8,739 bases of DNA from an uncultured Clostridia bacterium. Lineage in GTDB: Bacteria > Bacillota > Clostridia > Oscillospirales > Acutalibacteraceae. This document shows, one piece after another, positions 1 to 6,704 of this stretch; positions within the stretch are counted from its first letter, which is position 1, and each line of letters opens with the position of its first letter. Under the pieces are notes generated by a model. It searched no databases and was not told the origin of the DNA. It saw only the letters and a program-made list of their open reading frames with translations. Location of the stretch: the NCBI GenBank assembly GCA_947165615.1, contig CAMVBD010000035.1:1-8739 (forward strand). The letters are read 5' to 3'. Both the position numbers and the translations under genes were made by a program.

Positions 1-485
1 TCCCCCGCCGTGAGGTCGGAGGGCGCCTTGAGCGCGACGGCAGCGTCGTCCGACAGCCGGTATTCGACGCGAACGCCGTTTGAGAGCGGCACGACCCGGA
101 AGGAGCCGAAAGCGACGGAGTGGTCCTGTGAATTGAGGTAGTAGCGGCCGTTTTCGGACAACAGCGTGACGGACAGGACGGAAGAAAATTTGTTGTCAAA
201 GACCGGCAGCGCGTGCCAGTAGAGGTCTGCGGACGCGTCGTAGACGCTGACGCTGCCTGTCACGGGATCGAAAAACAGGGTCAGCGCCCCGGAAGACGCG
301 CTTTTTTGCAGGCGTTCGGGGTCCGTTTTGTGCAGTTCCGGCAAAATGTCGCCGCTGCCGCGGATCTCACTGCCGACGGACAGGCTGTTGACAGACGGCG
401 CCTGTCTTCCGCAGGCGGACAAAACGGGAACGAGAAGCGCGACGACCAGCAGAAAAGCCGTCAGCCGACGAAAACCGGTCTTCAT
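1..485 (-). CDS. Lipoprotein, DUF5696-like N-terminus (partial, 3' end outside window)
   Basis: The first 161 codons of a minus-strand gene are open to the left edge. Residues 1-25 are a lipoprotein signal peptide: basic start (K2, R6, R7), hydrophobic stretch, then lipobox L-S-A-C with the lipidated cysteine at position 25. The mature part begins with a polar linker. From about residue 66 it shows beta-rich text (LTLFFDPVTGSVSVYD, then a YWHALP segment, a NSQDHSVAFGSF segment and NGVRVEYRL). This pattern recalls the N-terminus of DUF5696 proteins, Firmicutes lipoproteins often found near carbohydrate ABC transporters. That match is from memory and the catalytic or C-terminal part is not visible, so the function is unknown. 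The ATG at 485-483 is supported by a GGGAGGTG Shine-Dalgarno at 491-498. The gene has its own promoter downstream of the terminator of the purine operon, so it is probably a separate transcription unit. Confidence 0.8.
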   Translation of the reverse strand, partial: MKTGFRRLTAFLLVVALLVPVLSACGRQAPSVNSLSVGSEIRGSGDILPELHKTDPERLQKSASSGALTLFFDPVTGSVSVYDASADLYWHALPVFDNKFSSVLSVTLLSENGRYYLNSQDHSVAFGSFRVVPLSNGVRVEYRLSDDAAVALKAPSDLTAG

Positions 486-514
486 ATGCGCACCTCCCGA
501 AAATATTTCATACT

Positions 515-543
515 ATATTATCATAATTCCCGATAAAACGCAA
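515..543 (-). promoter_or_regulatory. Promoter of the left-edge lipoprotein gene
   Basis: On the minus strand, TTGCGT (543-538) is followed by a 17-nt spacer and TAATAT (520-515). A TGA at 523-521 directly before the -10 forms an extended -10 (TGn). It lies 30 nt upstream of the lipoprotein start codon and beyond the terminator of the preceding operon. The -35 matches consensus at only three bases, so the extended -10 would carry most of the recognition. Confidence 0.55.
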
Positions 544-574
544 GATAAAAATAAGAAGAACGCGTTAAATACAG

Positions 575-608
575 AAAAAAGACGCCGGACGGAGATCCGT
601 CCGACGCC
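575..608 (-). terminator. Intrinsic terminator of the purine uptake operon
   Basis: The minus-strand transcript can form a 12-bp stem (608-597 with 592-581) around a 4-nt ATCT loop, followed by TTTTTT at 580-575. Two pairs (positions 585/604 and 582/607) are G-U wobbles on the minus strand but mismatches on the plus strand, so the structure is specific to minus-strand transcripts. It begins 17 nt after the TAA of the last permease gene. Confidence 0.9.
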
Positions 609-625
609 CGGAAGGGAGTCTGCCG

Positions 626-1588
626 TTATCGGTCTTCCCGGAAATAAGAGAGGCCGAGAGAGGCGGGCGGCTGGTTTTCGCGCTTTTTGCGTACGCTGAC
701 GATGATGAGGACCAAAATCGTGACGGCGTAGGGCAGAAGCTGGAACAGGGGCTGATACTGCATACTGACGTTGAGGCGGTTATAAAGAATGTACAGACCG
801 CCGAACAGATACGAGCCCGGGATCGCGAGTTCGGGACGCCAGATGGCGAAAATGACGATGGCGATGGCAAGCCAGCCGCGGTCGCCGAAGCCGCCGTCCT
901 GCCAGATACCGTTGGAATAATCCATGATGAAATACAGCCCGCCGAGACCGGCGATCATGCCGCCGATACAGGTCGCGGCGTATTTATAGCGCGTGACGTT
1001 GATGCCCGCGGCGTCCGCCGTGGCGGGGCTTTCGCCGACAGCCCTGAGCTGCAGGCCGAGCCGGGTGCGCCGGATCATATATGCCGCCACAACGGCGAGG
1101 ATCACGGCAAGATAGACCATAAAGCCGTTCTTGCTGCCGAAGGGCAGGAAGGACTGGTAGACCTTTGAGATCTTCGCCAGAGACAGATAGGGCGTGGCGC
1201 TTCCGGTCAGTTTGATCAGCGAACCGCCGAAGAAATTGCCGAAGCCGACGCCGAAGGTGGTAAGGGCAAGACCGGTCACGTTTTGGTTCGCACGCAGGGT
1301 GATCGTCAGAAAGCTGTAGATCAGGGATGCAAGGAGCGACCCGGCAAGGCAGGAAAGGAACGGGATCAGGAGCGCCAGCACGGGGCTGAAAGAAAGAACG
1401 CTCTCTTTGACCGCCTCGTTATAAAAGAAGCCGCCCATGACGCCGGAGATGGCGCCGACGTACATAATGCCCGGGATGCCGAGGTTCAGGTTGCCGGCCT
1501 TTTCGGTGATGATCTCGCCGGTGGCGCCGTAAAGGAGGGGCGTGCCCTGCAGGACGGCGCGGATCAGGAAGTTAAGGATCTGTCCCAT
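626..1588 (-). CDS. ABC transporter permease 2, NupC/YufQ-like (BPD_transp_2 family)
   Basis: A 320-residue integral membrane protein, the second channel subunit of a BMP-type purine/nucleoside importer. It is very hydrophobic, with about eight to ten membrane segments spread over residues 1-300 and a polar cytoplasmic tail (RKKRENQPP onward). Family marks are the GEIITEKAGNLNLGIPG block at residues 24-40 (the GE-ERAG-LNLGIEG motif of this permease family), NQNVTGLAL at 101-109, and the cytoplasmic GESPATADAAGIN loop at 185-197, which is the likely ATPase contact. Length is typical of the family. The ATG at 1588 overlaps the TAA of the upstream permease (TAATG), with a near-perfect AAAGGAGGTG site at 1603-1594 inside the upstream gene, so the two are translationally coupled. 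It is the last gene of the operon, before a strong terminator. The transported substrate cannot be read from the sequence; a purine or nucleoside is inferred from context. Confidence 0.93.
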   Translation of the reverse strand: MGQILNFLIRAVLQGTPLLYGATGEIITEKAGNLNLGIPGIMYVGAISGVMGGFFYNEAVKESVLSFSPVLALLIPFLSCLAGSLLASLIYSFLTITLRANQNVTGLALTTFGVGFGNFFGGSLIKLTGSATPYLSLAKISKVYQSFLPFGSKNGFMVYLAVILAVVAAYMIRRTRLGLQLRAVGESPATADAAGINVTRYKYAATCIGGMIAGLGGLYFIMDYSNGIWQDGGFGDRGWLAIAIVIFAIWRPELAIPGSYLFGGLYILYNRLNVSMQYQPLFQLLPYAVTILVLIIVSVRKKRENQPPASLGLSYFREDR

Positions 1589-2703
1589 TACTGCACCTCC
1601 TTTGCGCTCTTTTTGCGGAAGTGGAGCTCGTAATTGATGAAGAACTCACAGCCGATGATGAAAAAGATGATGATGCCGGTCAGAATGTCCGCGAAGGATG
1701 AATTGATGTCGAAGTTGGTGGAGATCTTGTCCGCGCCGCGCTGCATGAAGACGATCAGGAGCGACGTGACGACCATGACCAGCGGATCGAACTTGGCGAG
1801 CCACGAGACCATGATAGCGGTAAAGCCGCGCCCCTCCGCGATATTCTCATCGATGGAGTGCGACGTGCCGGCGACGAGCAGAAAGCCCACGAGGCCGCAG
1901 ATGGCGCCCGAGAGGATCATGGTGCGGATGATGACCTTTTTGACGTTGATGCCGATGTAGCGCGCGGTGTTTTCGCTTTCGCCGACGACGGAGATCTCAT
2001 ATCCGTGCTTACTGTAGTTGAGATAGACGTACATAAACACGGTCAGCACGCCGATCACAAGGATATTGAGAAGATAGGGCTTGCCGAAGAGGGACGGCAG
2101 CCACCCGTGGGACAGAAGGGAGGGGCCGACGGTGTGGGAACCGCTTTGATCGGTCAGCTCGATGAAGAACTTGATGAGATAGATGGCGACGTAGTTCATC
2201 ATCAGGGTGAACAGCGTCTCGTTCGTTTTGAACTGCGCCTTGAAAAGCGCCGGGATGAAGCCCCACAACGCGCCGGAGAGAAGACTGGCGACGAGGGTGA
2301 CGGCAATAAGCGAGCCCTCGGACAGTTTGCCGCCGAGGCTGAGCATGCACATGGCGGTGGCAAGCGCCCCGATGAGGACCTGGCCCTCGCCGCCGGTGTT
2401 CCAGAACTTCATGCGGAAAGCGGGAGTCAGGGCGACCGCGACGCCGAGGAGCATGACGACGTTCTGGAAGGTAAACCAGATATCGTCCGCGGTGCCGAAC
2501 GCGCCGAGGAACATGGTGTAGTAGATGGAGAAGGGGTTGTCGCCGGTCACAAGGATCGTGATGACGCCGCACAGGATCAGGGCGACCAGCCCCGCGCCGA
2601 CGCGGATGCACATGCGCGTCCAGAAGGGCATGTTTTTGCGTCTGGAAATGGTGACGAGCGGCTCGCGCTCTTTTGCGTGTCTGACGGCGGGCTCATTCGC
2701 CAT
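1588..2703 (-). CDS. ABC transporter permease 1, NupB/YufP-like (BPD_transp_2 family)
   Basis: A 371-residue membrane subunit that pairs with the downstream permease to form the importer channel. Residues 1-30 are a charged cytoplasmic N-terminus; about nine hydrophobic segments follow, beginning near residue 33 and ending near 355, with a basic tail (HFRKKSAKE). Diagnostic family text includes FWNTGGEGQ at residues 100-108 (equivalent to the FNIGAEGQ block of this family), a NETLFTLMMNYVA segment near residue 160, and the cytoplasmic loop VVGESENTARYIGIN near residues 238-252. The ATG at 2703 has a GGGAGGG site at 2717-2711 (7-nt spacing), and the CDS overlaps the end of the ATPase gene by 11 nt, which suggests coupled translation and balanced subunits. 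Its stop overlaps the start of the next permease. No truncation or frameshift is seen. Confidence 0.93.
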   Translation of the reverse strand: MANEPAVRHAKEREPLVTISRRKNMPFWTRMCIRVGAGLVALILCGVITILVTGDNPFSIYYTMFLGAFGTADDIWFTFQNVVMLLGVAVALTPAFRMKFWNTGGEGQVLIGALATAMCMLSLGGKLSEGSLIAVTLVASLLSGALWGFIPALFKAQFKTNETLFTLMMNYVAIYLIKFFIELTDQSGSHTVGPSLLSHGWLPSLFGKPYLLNILVIGVLTVFMYVYLNYSKHGYEISVVGESENTARYIGINVKKVIIRTMILSGAICGLVGFLLVAGTSHSIDENIAEGRGFTAIMVSWLAKFDPLVMVVTSLLIVFMQRGADKISTNFDINSSFADILTGIIIFFIIGCEFFINYELHFRKKSAKEVQ

Positions 2704-4237
2704 GGTCGTCCCCTCCCTTCGCTTTGGTCATCAAAAGACCGACTTCTTCTTTTTTGGCGGTCCGGCCGTCGAGGATGCCGGTCACGCGTCCGGCGCACAC
2801 CACGAGGATGCGGTCGCACAGCTCCAGCAGGACGTCCAGATCCTCGCCGACGAAAATGACCGCGACGCCGTTTTCCTTCTGCTCATTGAGCAGGTTGTAG
2901 ATCATATAAGAGGAATTGATGTCGAGGCCGCGCACGGGATACGCCGCCATGAGCACGGTGGGCGCCGCCGCGATCTCGCGGCCGACAAGGACCTTTTGCA
3001 CGTTGCCGCCGGAGAGTTTGCGCACGGCGGTCTTGGCGCTGGGCGTGACGACCTGCAGGCTGTCGATGATCTTGTCCGCCAGCGCCTTCGGCGGCTGCCG
3101 GTCCACAAACACGGTTTTGCCCTTGCGGTAAGAGCGCAGCATCATGTTGTCGATGATGTCCATGTTGCCGACGAGTCCCATGCCGAGGCGGTCCTCCGGC
3201 ACAAAGGACAGGCGCACGCCGAGGTCGCGGATCTGCATGGGCGTTTTGCTGCGCAGGTCCACGTTCTGCCGCGTCTGCGGGTCGAGGTAGCGGATCTCGC
3301 CGTCGGTGGGCGATTGGAGCCCCGCGATGATTTCCAACAGTTCCCGCTGGCCGGACCCCGCGACGCCCGCAATGCCGAGGATCTCGCCGCTCTTTGCCGT
3401 AAACGAGACGTCATCAAGGATCTTGACGCCCTCATAGGATACAAGGTTCAGGTTCGAGACCGTCAGGCGGTCCTCGGTATTTTCAAGCTTTTCGCGCTTG
3501 ATGTTGAGGGAAACACGCTGGCCGACCATCATTTCCGTCAGCTCGTTGACCGTGGTGGAGGCGGTTTCGACGGTGGCGATATGTTTGCCCTTTCGAAGGA
3601 CGGCGACGCGGTCCGAAATGGCCATGACCTCGTGCAGCTTGTGCGTGATGATCATGATGGACTTGCCGTCGTCGCGCATGCGCCGGATGACGTTGAACAG
3701 TTTTTCGGTCTCCTGCGGGGTCAGGACGGCGGTTGGCTCGTCAAGGATCAGGATATCGGCGCCGCGGTAAAGGACCTTGATGATCTCGACCGTCTGCTTT
3801 TCGGAAACGGACATCTCGTAGATCTTTTTATTGGGGTCCAGAACGAAGCCGTAGCGCTCGGCGATGGCGGCGACTTTTTCGGCGGACTTTTTGATGTTGA
3901 ATTTTTCTTTTTTGATGCCGAGGACGATGTTCTCGGTCGCGGTAAACAGGTCCACGAGTTTGAAATGCTGGTGGACCATGCCGATGCCGTGATGGAACGC
4001 GTCCTTCGGAGAAGCGATGGTGACGTGCTCGCCGCCGATAAAGATCTCGCCGGAATCCGGATGGTAGATGCCGGAGATCATGTTCATCAGCGTCGTCTTG
4101 CCGCTTCCGTTTTCACCGAGGATCGCCAGCACTTCGCCGCGCCGCAGGTCCATTTCGACGTCGTCGTTGGCGACGATGTTGCCGAAGACCTTTGTGACGT
4201 GCCGCAGTTCCAGCGCAAGCGGGGCGTTTTGGGACAT
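2693..4237 (-). CDS. Double-domain ABC ATPase of a purine/nucleoside importer (NupA/YufO-like)
   Basis: A 514-residue cytoplasmic ATPase with two nucleotide-binding domains. NBD1 has Walker A GENGSGKTT (41-49), Q-loop Q90, degenerate signature MSVSEKQ (142-148), Walker B ILILDE (162-167, catalytic E167) and switch histidine H199. NBD2 has a P-loop lacking the lysine, GVAGSGQR (291-298), a good signature LSGGNVQK (408-415), a non-acidic Walker B region with AAYPVRGLD (431-439), and VGED in place of the switch-histidine segment. One competent and one degenerate site are usual for the NupA/RbsA/MglA type of importer ATPase. I chose the ATG at 4237; an in-frame TTG at 4243 is an alternative, because the AGAGGGGAG site (4257-4249) lies 5 nt from the TTG and 11 nt from the ATG. 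The CDS follows the binding-protein gene after a 140-nt gap with a hairpin and overlaps permease 1 by 11 nt. Confidence 0.95.
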   Translation of the reverse strand: MSQNAPLALELRHVTKVFGNIVANDDVEMDLRRGEVLAILGENGSGKTTLMNMISGIYHPDSGEIFIGGEHVTIASPKDAFHHGIGMVHQHFKLVDLFTATENIVLGIKKEKFNIKKSAEKVAAIAERYGFVLDPNKKIYEMSVSEKQTVEIIKVLYRGADILILDEPTAVLTPQETEKLFNVIRRMRDDGKSIMIITHKLHEVMAISDRVAVLRKGKHIATVETASTTVNELTEMMVGQRVSLNIKREKLENTEDRLTVSNLNLVSYEGVKILDDVSFTAKSGEILGIAGVAGSGQRELLEIIAGLQSPTDGEIRYLDPQTRQNVDLRSKTPMQIRDLGVRLSFVPEDRLGMGLVGNMDIIDNMMLRSYRKGKTVFVDRQPPKALADKIIDSLQVVTPSAKTAVRKLSGGNVQKVLVGREIAAAPTVLMAAYPVRGLDINSSYMIYNLLNEQKENGVAVIFVGEDLDVLLELCDRILVVCAGRVTGILDGRTAKKEEVGLLMTKAKGGDDHGE

Positions 4238-4248
4238 ATTCAAGATTG

Positions 4249-4257
4249 CTCCCCTCT
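4249..4257 (-). promoter_or_regulatory. Ribosome-binding site of the ABC ATPase gene (start ambiguous)
   Basis: AGAGGGGAG on the minus strand. Its spacing is 5 nt to an in-frame TTG (4243) and 11 nt to an ATG (4237), so the sequence does not settle the start; the difference is two residues. Part of this site (AAGAGG, 4258-4253) can pair with CCTCTT at 4273-4268, the 3' arm of the upstream hairpin. Confidence 0.6.
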
Positions 4258-4267
4258 TTTCAAAATC

Positions 4268-4299
4268 AAGAGGACGAGGCTCAGAAGCCCCGTCCCCTT
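4268..4299 (-). terminator. Intra-operon hairpin between binding protein and ATPase (attenuator or processing element)
   Basis: The minus-strand RNA can form a 14-bp stem (4299-4286 with 4281-4268) around a TCTG loop. Two pairs (4277/4290 and 4271/4296) are G-U wobbles only on the minus strand, which supports function in the minus transcript. The following bases (GATTTTG) give only a short, interrupted U run, so complete termination is unlikely. Partial termination or 3'-end protection of the upstream mRNA would give more binding protein than membrane subunits, a common arrangement in ABC importer operons. That role is inferred. Confidence 0.65.
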
Positions 4300-4377
4300 T
4301 TTCGGTATTCAGGCCAAGAAACCGATCTGTTCCGTTTGTTATTCGGTTTGTGCTTCAGGCGAAATGCGGAACGCGGA

Positions 4378-5640
4378 TCAATATTTCTCGTTCAGGAACT
4401 CGATACCGTCGATGCGGACGTCGAAGTACGGAGCGGATCTGAACTCGGACTCATGGAAGTACCCGTCGGAGACCACTTCGGTGTCGGGGGTGAACGCGGC
4501 GTCGGTGTCAACGTCGGCCATGTAGGAGGTCAGGGTCTTGCCTTCCACGGTGAAATTCTTGGTATCGAACACGTGCAGGGTGCCGGCCTTGAAAGCGGCG
4601 ATGGCGGTCTCGATGGCTGCCTTGGTGCCGTCGGCGGCGACGTTCCGGTTCAGACCGGAGAGAACGATGGAGCCGGTGTTTTCGATGTCGCCGACGTAAT
4701 CGTCGTCGATGGCCGTACCGTCGCCCCAGGACTTGATGATGTAATGGAAGTAGGGCGCCCAGTTGATGGCGGAGGCGATGATGAAGGTGTTTTCGCCCGC
4801 GTCAAAGGTGGAGCCGTTGTAGGAGACGTTGGGGACGCCGGCGGATTCGCAGGCGGCGGGAGCGCCGAGGGAGTCGGCGTGCTGGCTGATGAGGACGCAC
4901 TTGTCGGTCTCGATGAGAGCGGTAGCGGCCTCCTGCTCGGCGGCCTGATCATACCAGGAGCCGGTGTAGCGGACCTTCATGGTAACGCTGGGGCAGACGG
5001 ACTTGGCGCCGAGATAGAAGGAGGTAAGGCCGGAGATGACTTCCGCGTAGGTGTAAGCGCCGACGTAACCCATGACGGCCTGCTCGGCGGTGATCTTGCC
5101 GTCGGCGATCATTTCGTTGAGCTTCATGCCGGCGGCGATACCGGCAAGATATCTGCCCTCATAGATGGAAGCGAACGCGTTGTGGAAGTTGGCGAGGTTT
5201 TCGGTGTGCGCCATGGTGCCGGTGGCGTGGCAGAACTGCACGTCGGGGTTATTCTTGGCAACCTGAAGGAGGAACTGCTCATGACCGAAGGAGTCGGCAA
5301 AGATGATCTTGCAGCCGTCGGTGACGAGTTGGTTGGCGGTCTCGGCGCAGGCGTTGGTCTCGGGGATGCCGGTCTTAATGAGGACCTGCTCGTTGCTCAG
5401 ACCCAGAACTTCCTGAACGGCCTTGACAGCCTTGATGAAGTTGTAGTCGTAGGTGGAGTTTGCGTCGTGCAGGCAGATGACGCCGATCTTGAATTCGGCG
5501 GGCACGTCGAACTTTTCAAGCGTTGCGCCGACCAGAAGGTCTTCGGTCATACCGGGCTTGTCGGCGTCGCCGCCGCAGGCCGCGAACGCTACGAGAACCA
5601 TGACCAGAGTCAACACGACAGCAATCGTTTTCTTGAACAT
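4378..5640 (-). CDS. BMP-family ABC transporter substrate-binding lipoprotein
   Basis: A 420-residue extracellular lipoprotein of the Bmp (PnrA-like) family, which binds purine nucleosides in characterised members (Treponema PnrA, Lactococcus BmpA). Residues 1-21 are a signal peptide (FKKTIAVVLTLVMVLVAFAA) with C22 as the lipidated cysteine, followed by GGDADKPG. The binding domain starts near residue 47 with FKIGVICLHDANSTYDYNF, typical of a clostridial subgroup. Next come the NQLVTDGCKIIFADSFGH segment, then YEGRYLAGIAAGM, GYVGAYTYAEVISG and ISQHADSLGAPAA, all in the order expected of this periplasmic-binding fold. The protein is longer than classical members of about 330-360 residues; the extra length is mainly the acidic C-terminal tail. 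The ATG at 5640 is preferred over an in-frame TTG at 5646, because AAGGAGGAA (5657-5649) is 10 nt from GGAGG to the ATG but only 4 nt to the TTG. The exact ligand is unknown; linkage to xpt points to a purine. Confidence 0.93.
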   Translation of the reverse strand: MFKKTIAVVLTLVMVLVAFAACGGDADKPGMTEDLLVGATLEKFDVPAEFKIGVICLHDANSTYDYNFIKAVKAVQEVLGLSNEQVLIKTGIPETNACAETANQLVTDGCKIIFADSFGHEQFLLQVAKNNPDVQFCHATGTMAHTENLANFHNAFASIYEGRYLAGIAAGMKLNEMIADGKITAEQAVMGYVGAYTYAEVISGLTSFYLGAKSVCPSVTMKVRYTGSWYDQAAEQEAATALIETDKCVLISQHADSLGAPAACESAGVPNVSYNGSTFDAGENTFIIASAINWAPYFHYIIKSWGDGTAIDDDYVGDIENTGSIVLSGLNRNVAADGTKAAIETAIAAFKAGTLHVFDTKNFTVEGKTLTSYMADVDTDAAFTPDTEVVSDGYFHESEFRSAPYFDVRIDGIEFLNEKY

Positions 5641-5648
5641 TTTCAATG

Positions 5649-5657
5649 TTCCTCCTT
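5649..5657 (-). promoter_or_regulatory. Ribosome-binding site deciding the start of the binding-protein gene
   Basis: AAGGAGGAA on the minus strand is near-perfect. The GGAGG core (5655-5651) lies 10 nt from the ATG at 5640 and only 4 nt from the in-frame TTG at 5646, which favours the ATG. Its strength fits the high expression expected of a binding protein. Confidence 0.75.
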
Positions 5658-5681
5658 CATAAATTAAGGTTGTTTATGTCA

Positions 5682-5696
5682 ATCCGGTTTCCGGAT
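5682..5696 (-). other. Small perfect hairpin at the xpt stop codon
   Basis: ATCCGG-AAA-CCGGAT on the minus strand is a 6-bp perfect inverted repeat with a 3-nt loop. It starts on the last base of the xpt TGA and lies in the 55-nt gap before the binding-protein gene. No T-tract follows, so it is not a terminator. It could stabilise or mark an mRNA end, or be chance. Confidence 0.4.
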
Positions 5697-6271
5697 CATG
5701 ACCGAAACGCAATGTTTCCGAGATCGTCCATGGACTCGACGACGGCGAGCGACTCGACGCGGATGCCCATGTCCCGCAGTTCTTTGCCGCCGGGCTGGAA
5801 GCCCTTTTCGATGGCGATGCCGATACCGACCAGCTCCGCCCCCGCCTCACGGAGGATCGAAAGCAGGCATTTAGCCGCGGCGCCGTTGGCAAGGAAGTCG
5901 TCGATGACGAGCACCCGCTCGCCCTTATTTAAGTAGGCGCGGGACACGCTCATCTGATAGGGCTCGCCTTTCGTATAGGAAAAGCACTCGCCGGTGTAGA
6001 CGTCGGCGCCGACGTTTTTATGCTTTCCTTTTTTTGCGAACACGACGGGCACCTTGAAGAACTGCGCCGCCGCGAAGGCGATGGCGATGCCGGAGGATTC
6101 GACCGTCAGGATCTTGTCCACGCGGCAGGAGCCGAAGAGATTAAAAAACTCCCTGCCGAGGGCTGTGATCAGATCGGGGTCGATCTGATGAGTGAGGAAA
6201 CTGTCGACTTTCAGGATACCGCCGGGCAGGACCCGTCCGTTTGATCGGATTTTTTCTTCCAACAATTTCAT
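5696..6271 (-). CDS. xpt: Xanthine phosphoribosyltransferase
   Basis: A 191-residue cytoplasmic enzyme converting xanthine and PRPP to XMP and pyrophosphate in purine salvage. The N-terminus LKVDSFLTHQIDP (residues 20-32) closely matches the Bacillus subtilis Xpt start, VESSGIA is at 57-63, the PRPP-binding loop VLVIDDFLANGAAA is at 120-133, and the base-binding side has GIGIAIEKGFQPGG (149-162). All are hallmarks of Xpt rather than of adenine or hypoxanthine phosphoribosyltransferases. Length matches the usual 190-195 residues. The ATG at 6271 is preferred: it aligns with the family start and has a GAGG site 8 nt upstream (6283-6280). An in-frame TTG at 6298 would add nine residues, has no Shine-Dalgarno, and lies within a few bases of the predicted transcription start. 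It is the first gene of the operon; the binding-protein gene follows after 55 nt. Confidence 0.96.
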   Translation of the reverse strand: MKLLEEKIRSNGRVLPGGILKVDSFLTHQIDPDLITALGREFFNLFGSCRVDKILTVESSGIAIAFAAAQFFKVPVVFAKKGKHKNVGADVYTGECFSYTKGEPYQMSVSRAYLNKGERVLVIDDFLANGAAAKCLLSILREAGAELVGIGIAIEKGFQPGGKELRDMGIRVESLAVVESMDDLGNIAFRS

Positions 6272-6279
6272 AAGCGCAA

Positions 6280-6283
6280 CCTC
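6280..6283 (-). promoter_or_regulatory. Ribosome-binding site of xpt
   Basis: GAGG on the minus strand, within GTGAGGTT, lies 8 nt from the ATG at 6271. It is modest compared with the other sites in the operon. It supports the ATG start over the upstream TTG at 6298. Confidence 0.6.
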
Positions 6284-6310
6284 ACGCGGGGAATTCAAAA
6301 GGATGTGTTT

Positions 6311-6339
6311 AGTATAGCGAAAAAAAGCCCGTAAATCAA
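6311..6339 (-). promoter_or_regulatory. Promoter of the xpt-transporter operon
   Basis: Minus strand TTGATT (6339-6334), 17-nt spacer, TATACT (6316-6311). The -10 matches consensus at five of six bases and the spacing is optimal. Transcription should start near 6304, leaving a leader of about 33 nt before the ATG of xpt. That is too short for a purine riboswitch aptamer. Confidence 0.8.
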
Positions 6340-6406
6340 GGAAAAAATGCGCCAGACGACAAAAATCTATGTTTTGCCGACTGGATTGTGCAAAAGAACA
6401 AGATCC

Positions 6407-6425
6407 TTTGTGCCGTATTCACAAA
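6407..6425. repeat. Operator-like dyad TTTGTG-n7-CACAAA
   Basis: Perfect 6-bp inverted repeat with a 7-nt spacer (19 bp in all), about 70 bp upstream of the xpt -35. A further half-site, ATTGTGCAA, lies at 6385-6393, 22 bp (about two helical turns) from the left arm. Size and symmetry suit a dimeric DNA-binding protein; no regulator is identified. Confidence 0.45.
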
Positions 6426-6535
6426 AATATGCACGCCGGTCCCGTTAAAGTCGTAAAGGAATTCCCTTTCCATTTGGTTTACGGCGCGTATAGGCAGCAT
6501 GGATCTCGTCGGCGTTTCACGGGGATTCAGCATTC

Positions 6536-6596
6536 TGCACAAATTTTCTTATGCATACTTTCGTAAAGCGATCCGCATTCCCGCACCGTTTGTGCA
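6536..6596. repeat. Inverted repeat TGCACAAA ... TTTGTGCA
   Basis: Perfect 8-bp arms at 6536-6543 and 6589-6596, separated by 45 nt, in the middle of the divergent intergenic region. The arms carry the same TTTGTG core as the dyads near each promoter. The wide spacing suggests two separate sites rather than a single operator. Confidence 0.4.
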
Positions 6597-6704
6597 ATTT
6601 AAACAAAGCTCCGTATACCGCCCCCGAAAAAGCGCGCTCATGCCGACTTTTCGGCCCTCCCCCGTTGGCGATCGGGCGTTTTGCCGGGACGGGTTCCTTT
6701 CAGT

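Noticed and set aside
1858..2859. A 333-codon open frame on the plus strand
   Set aside because: It is antisense to permease 1, which has clear membrane segments and family motifs. The plus product is highly charged, with repeated DG/EE text typical of a shadow of a hydrophobic protein.
2525..4525. A 666-codon open frame on the plus strand
   Set aside because: It is antisense to the ABC ATPase and neighbouring genes, whose minus-strand translation carries all Walker and signature motifs. The plus translation is a D/H/V/R-rich shadow without motifs.
4246..5667. A 473-codon open frame on the plus strand
   Set aside because: It is antisense to the BMP-family lipoprotein gene. Its product is a G/V/D-rich shadow, and the minus-strand reading has a signal peptide, ribosome site and family domain.
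5677..5682. TTGACA on the minus strand between xpt and the binding-protein gene, suggesting an internal promoter
   Set aside because: No acceptable -10 hexamer occurs at 15-19 nt spacing; the sequence there runs into the Shine-Dalgarno of the next gene.
6336..6542. A 68-codon minus-strand ORF in the divergent intergenic region
   Set aside because: It starts with TTG, has no Shine-Dalgarno, overlaps the -35 box of the xpt promoter and shows no recognisable protein character.
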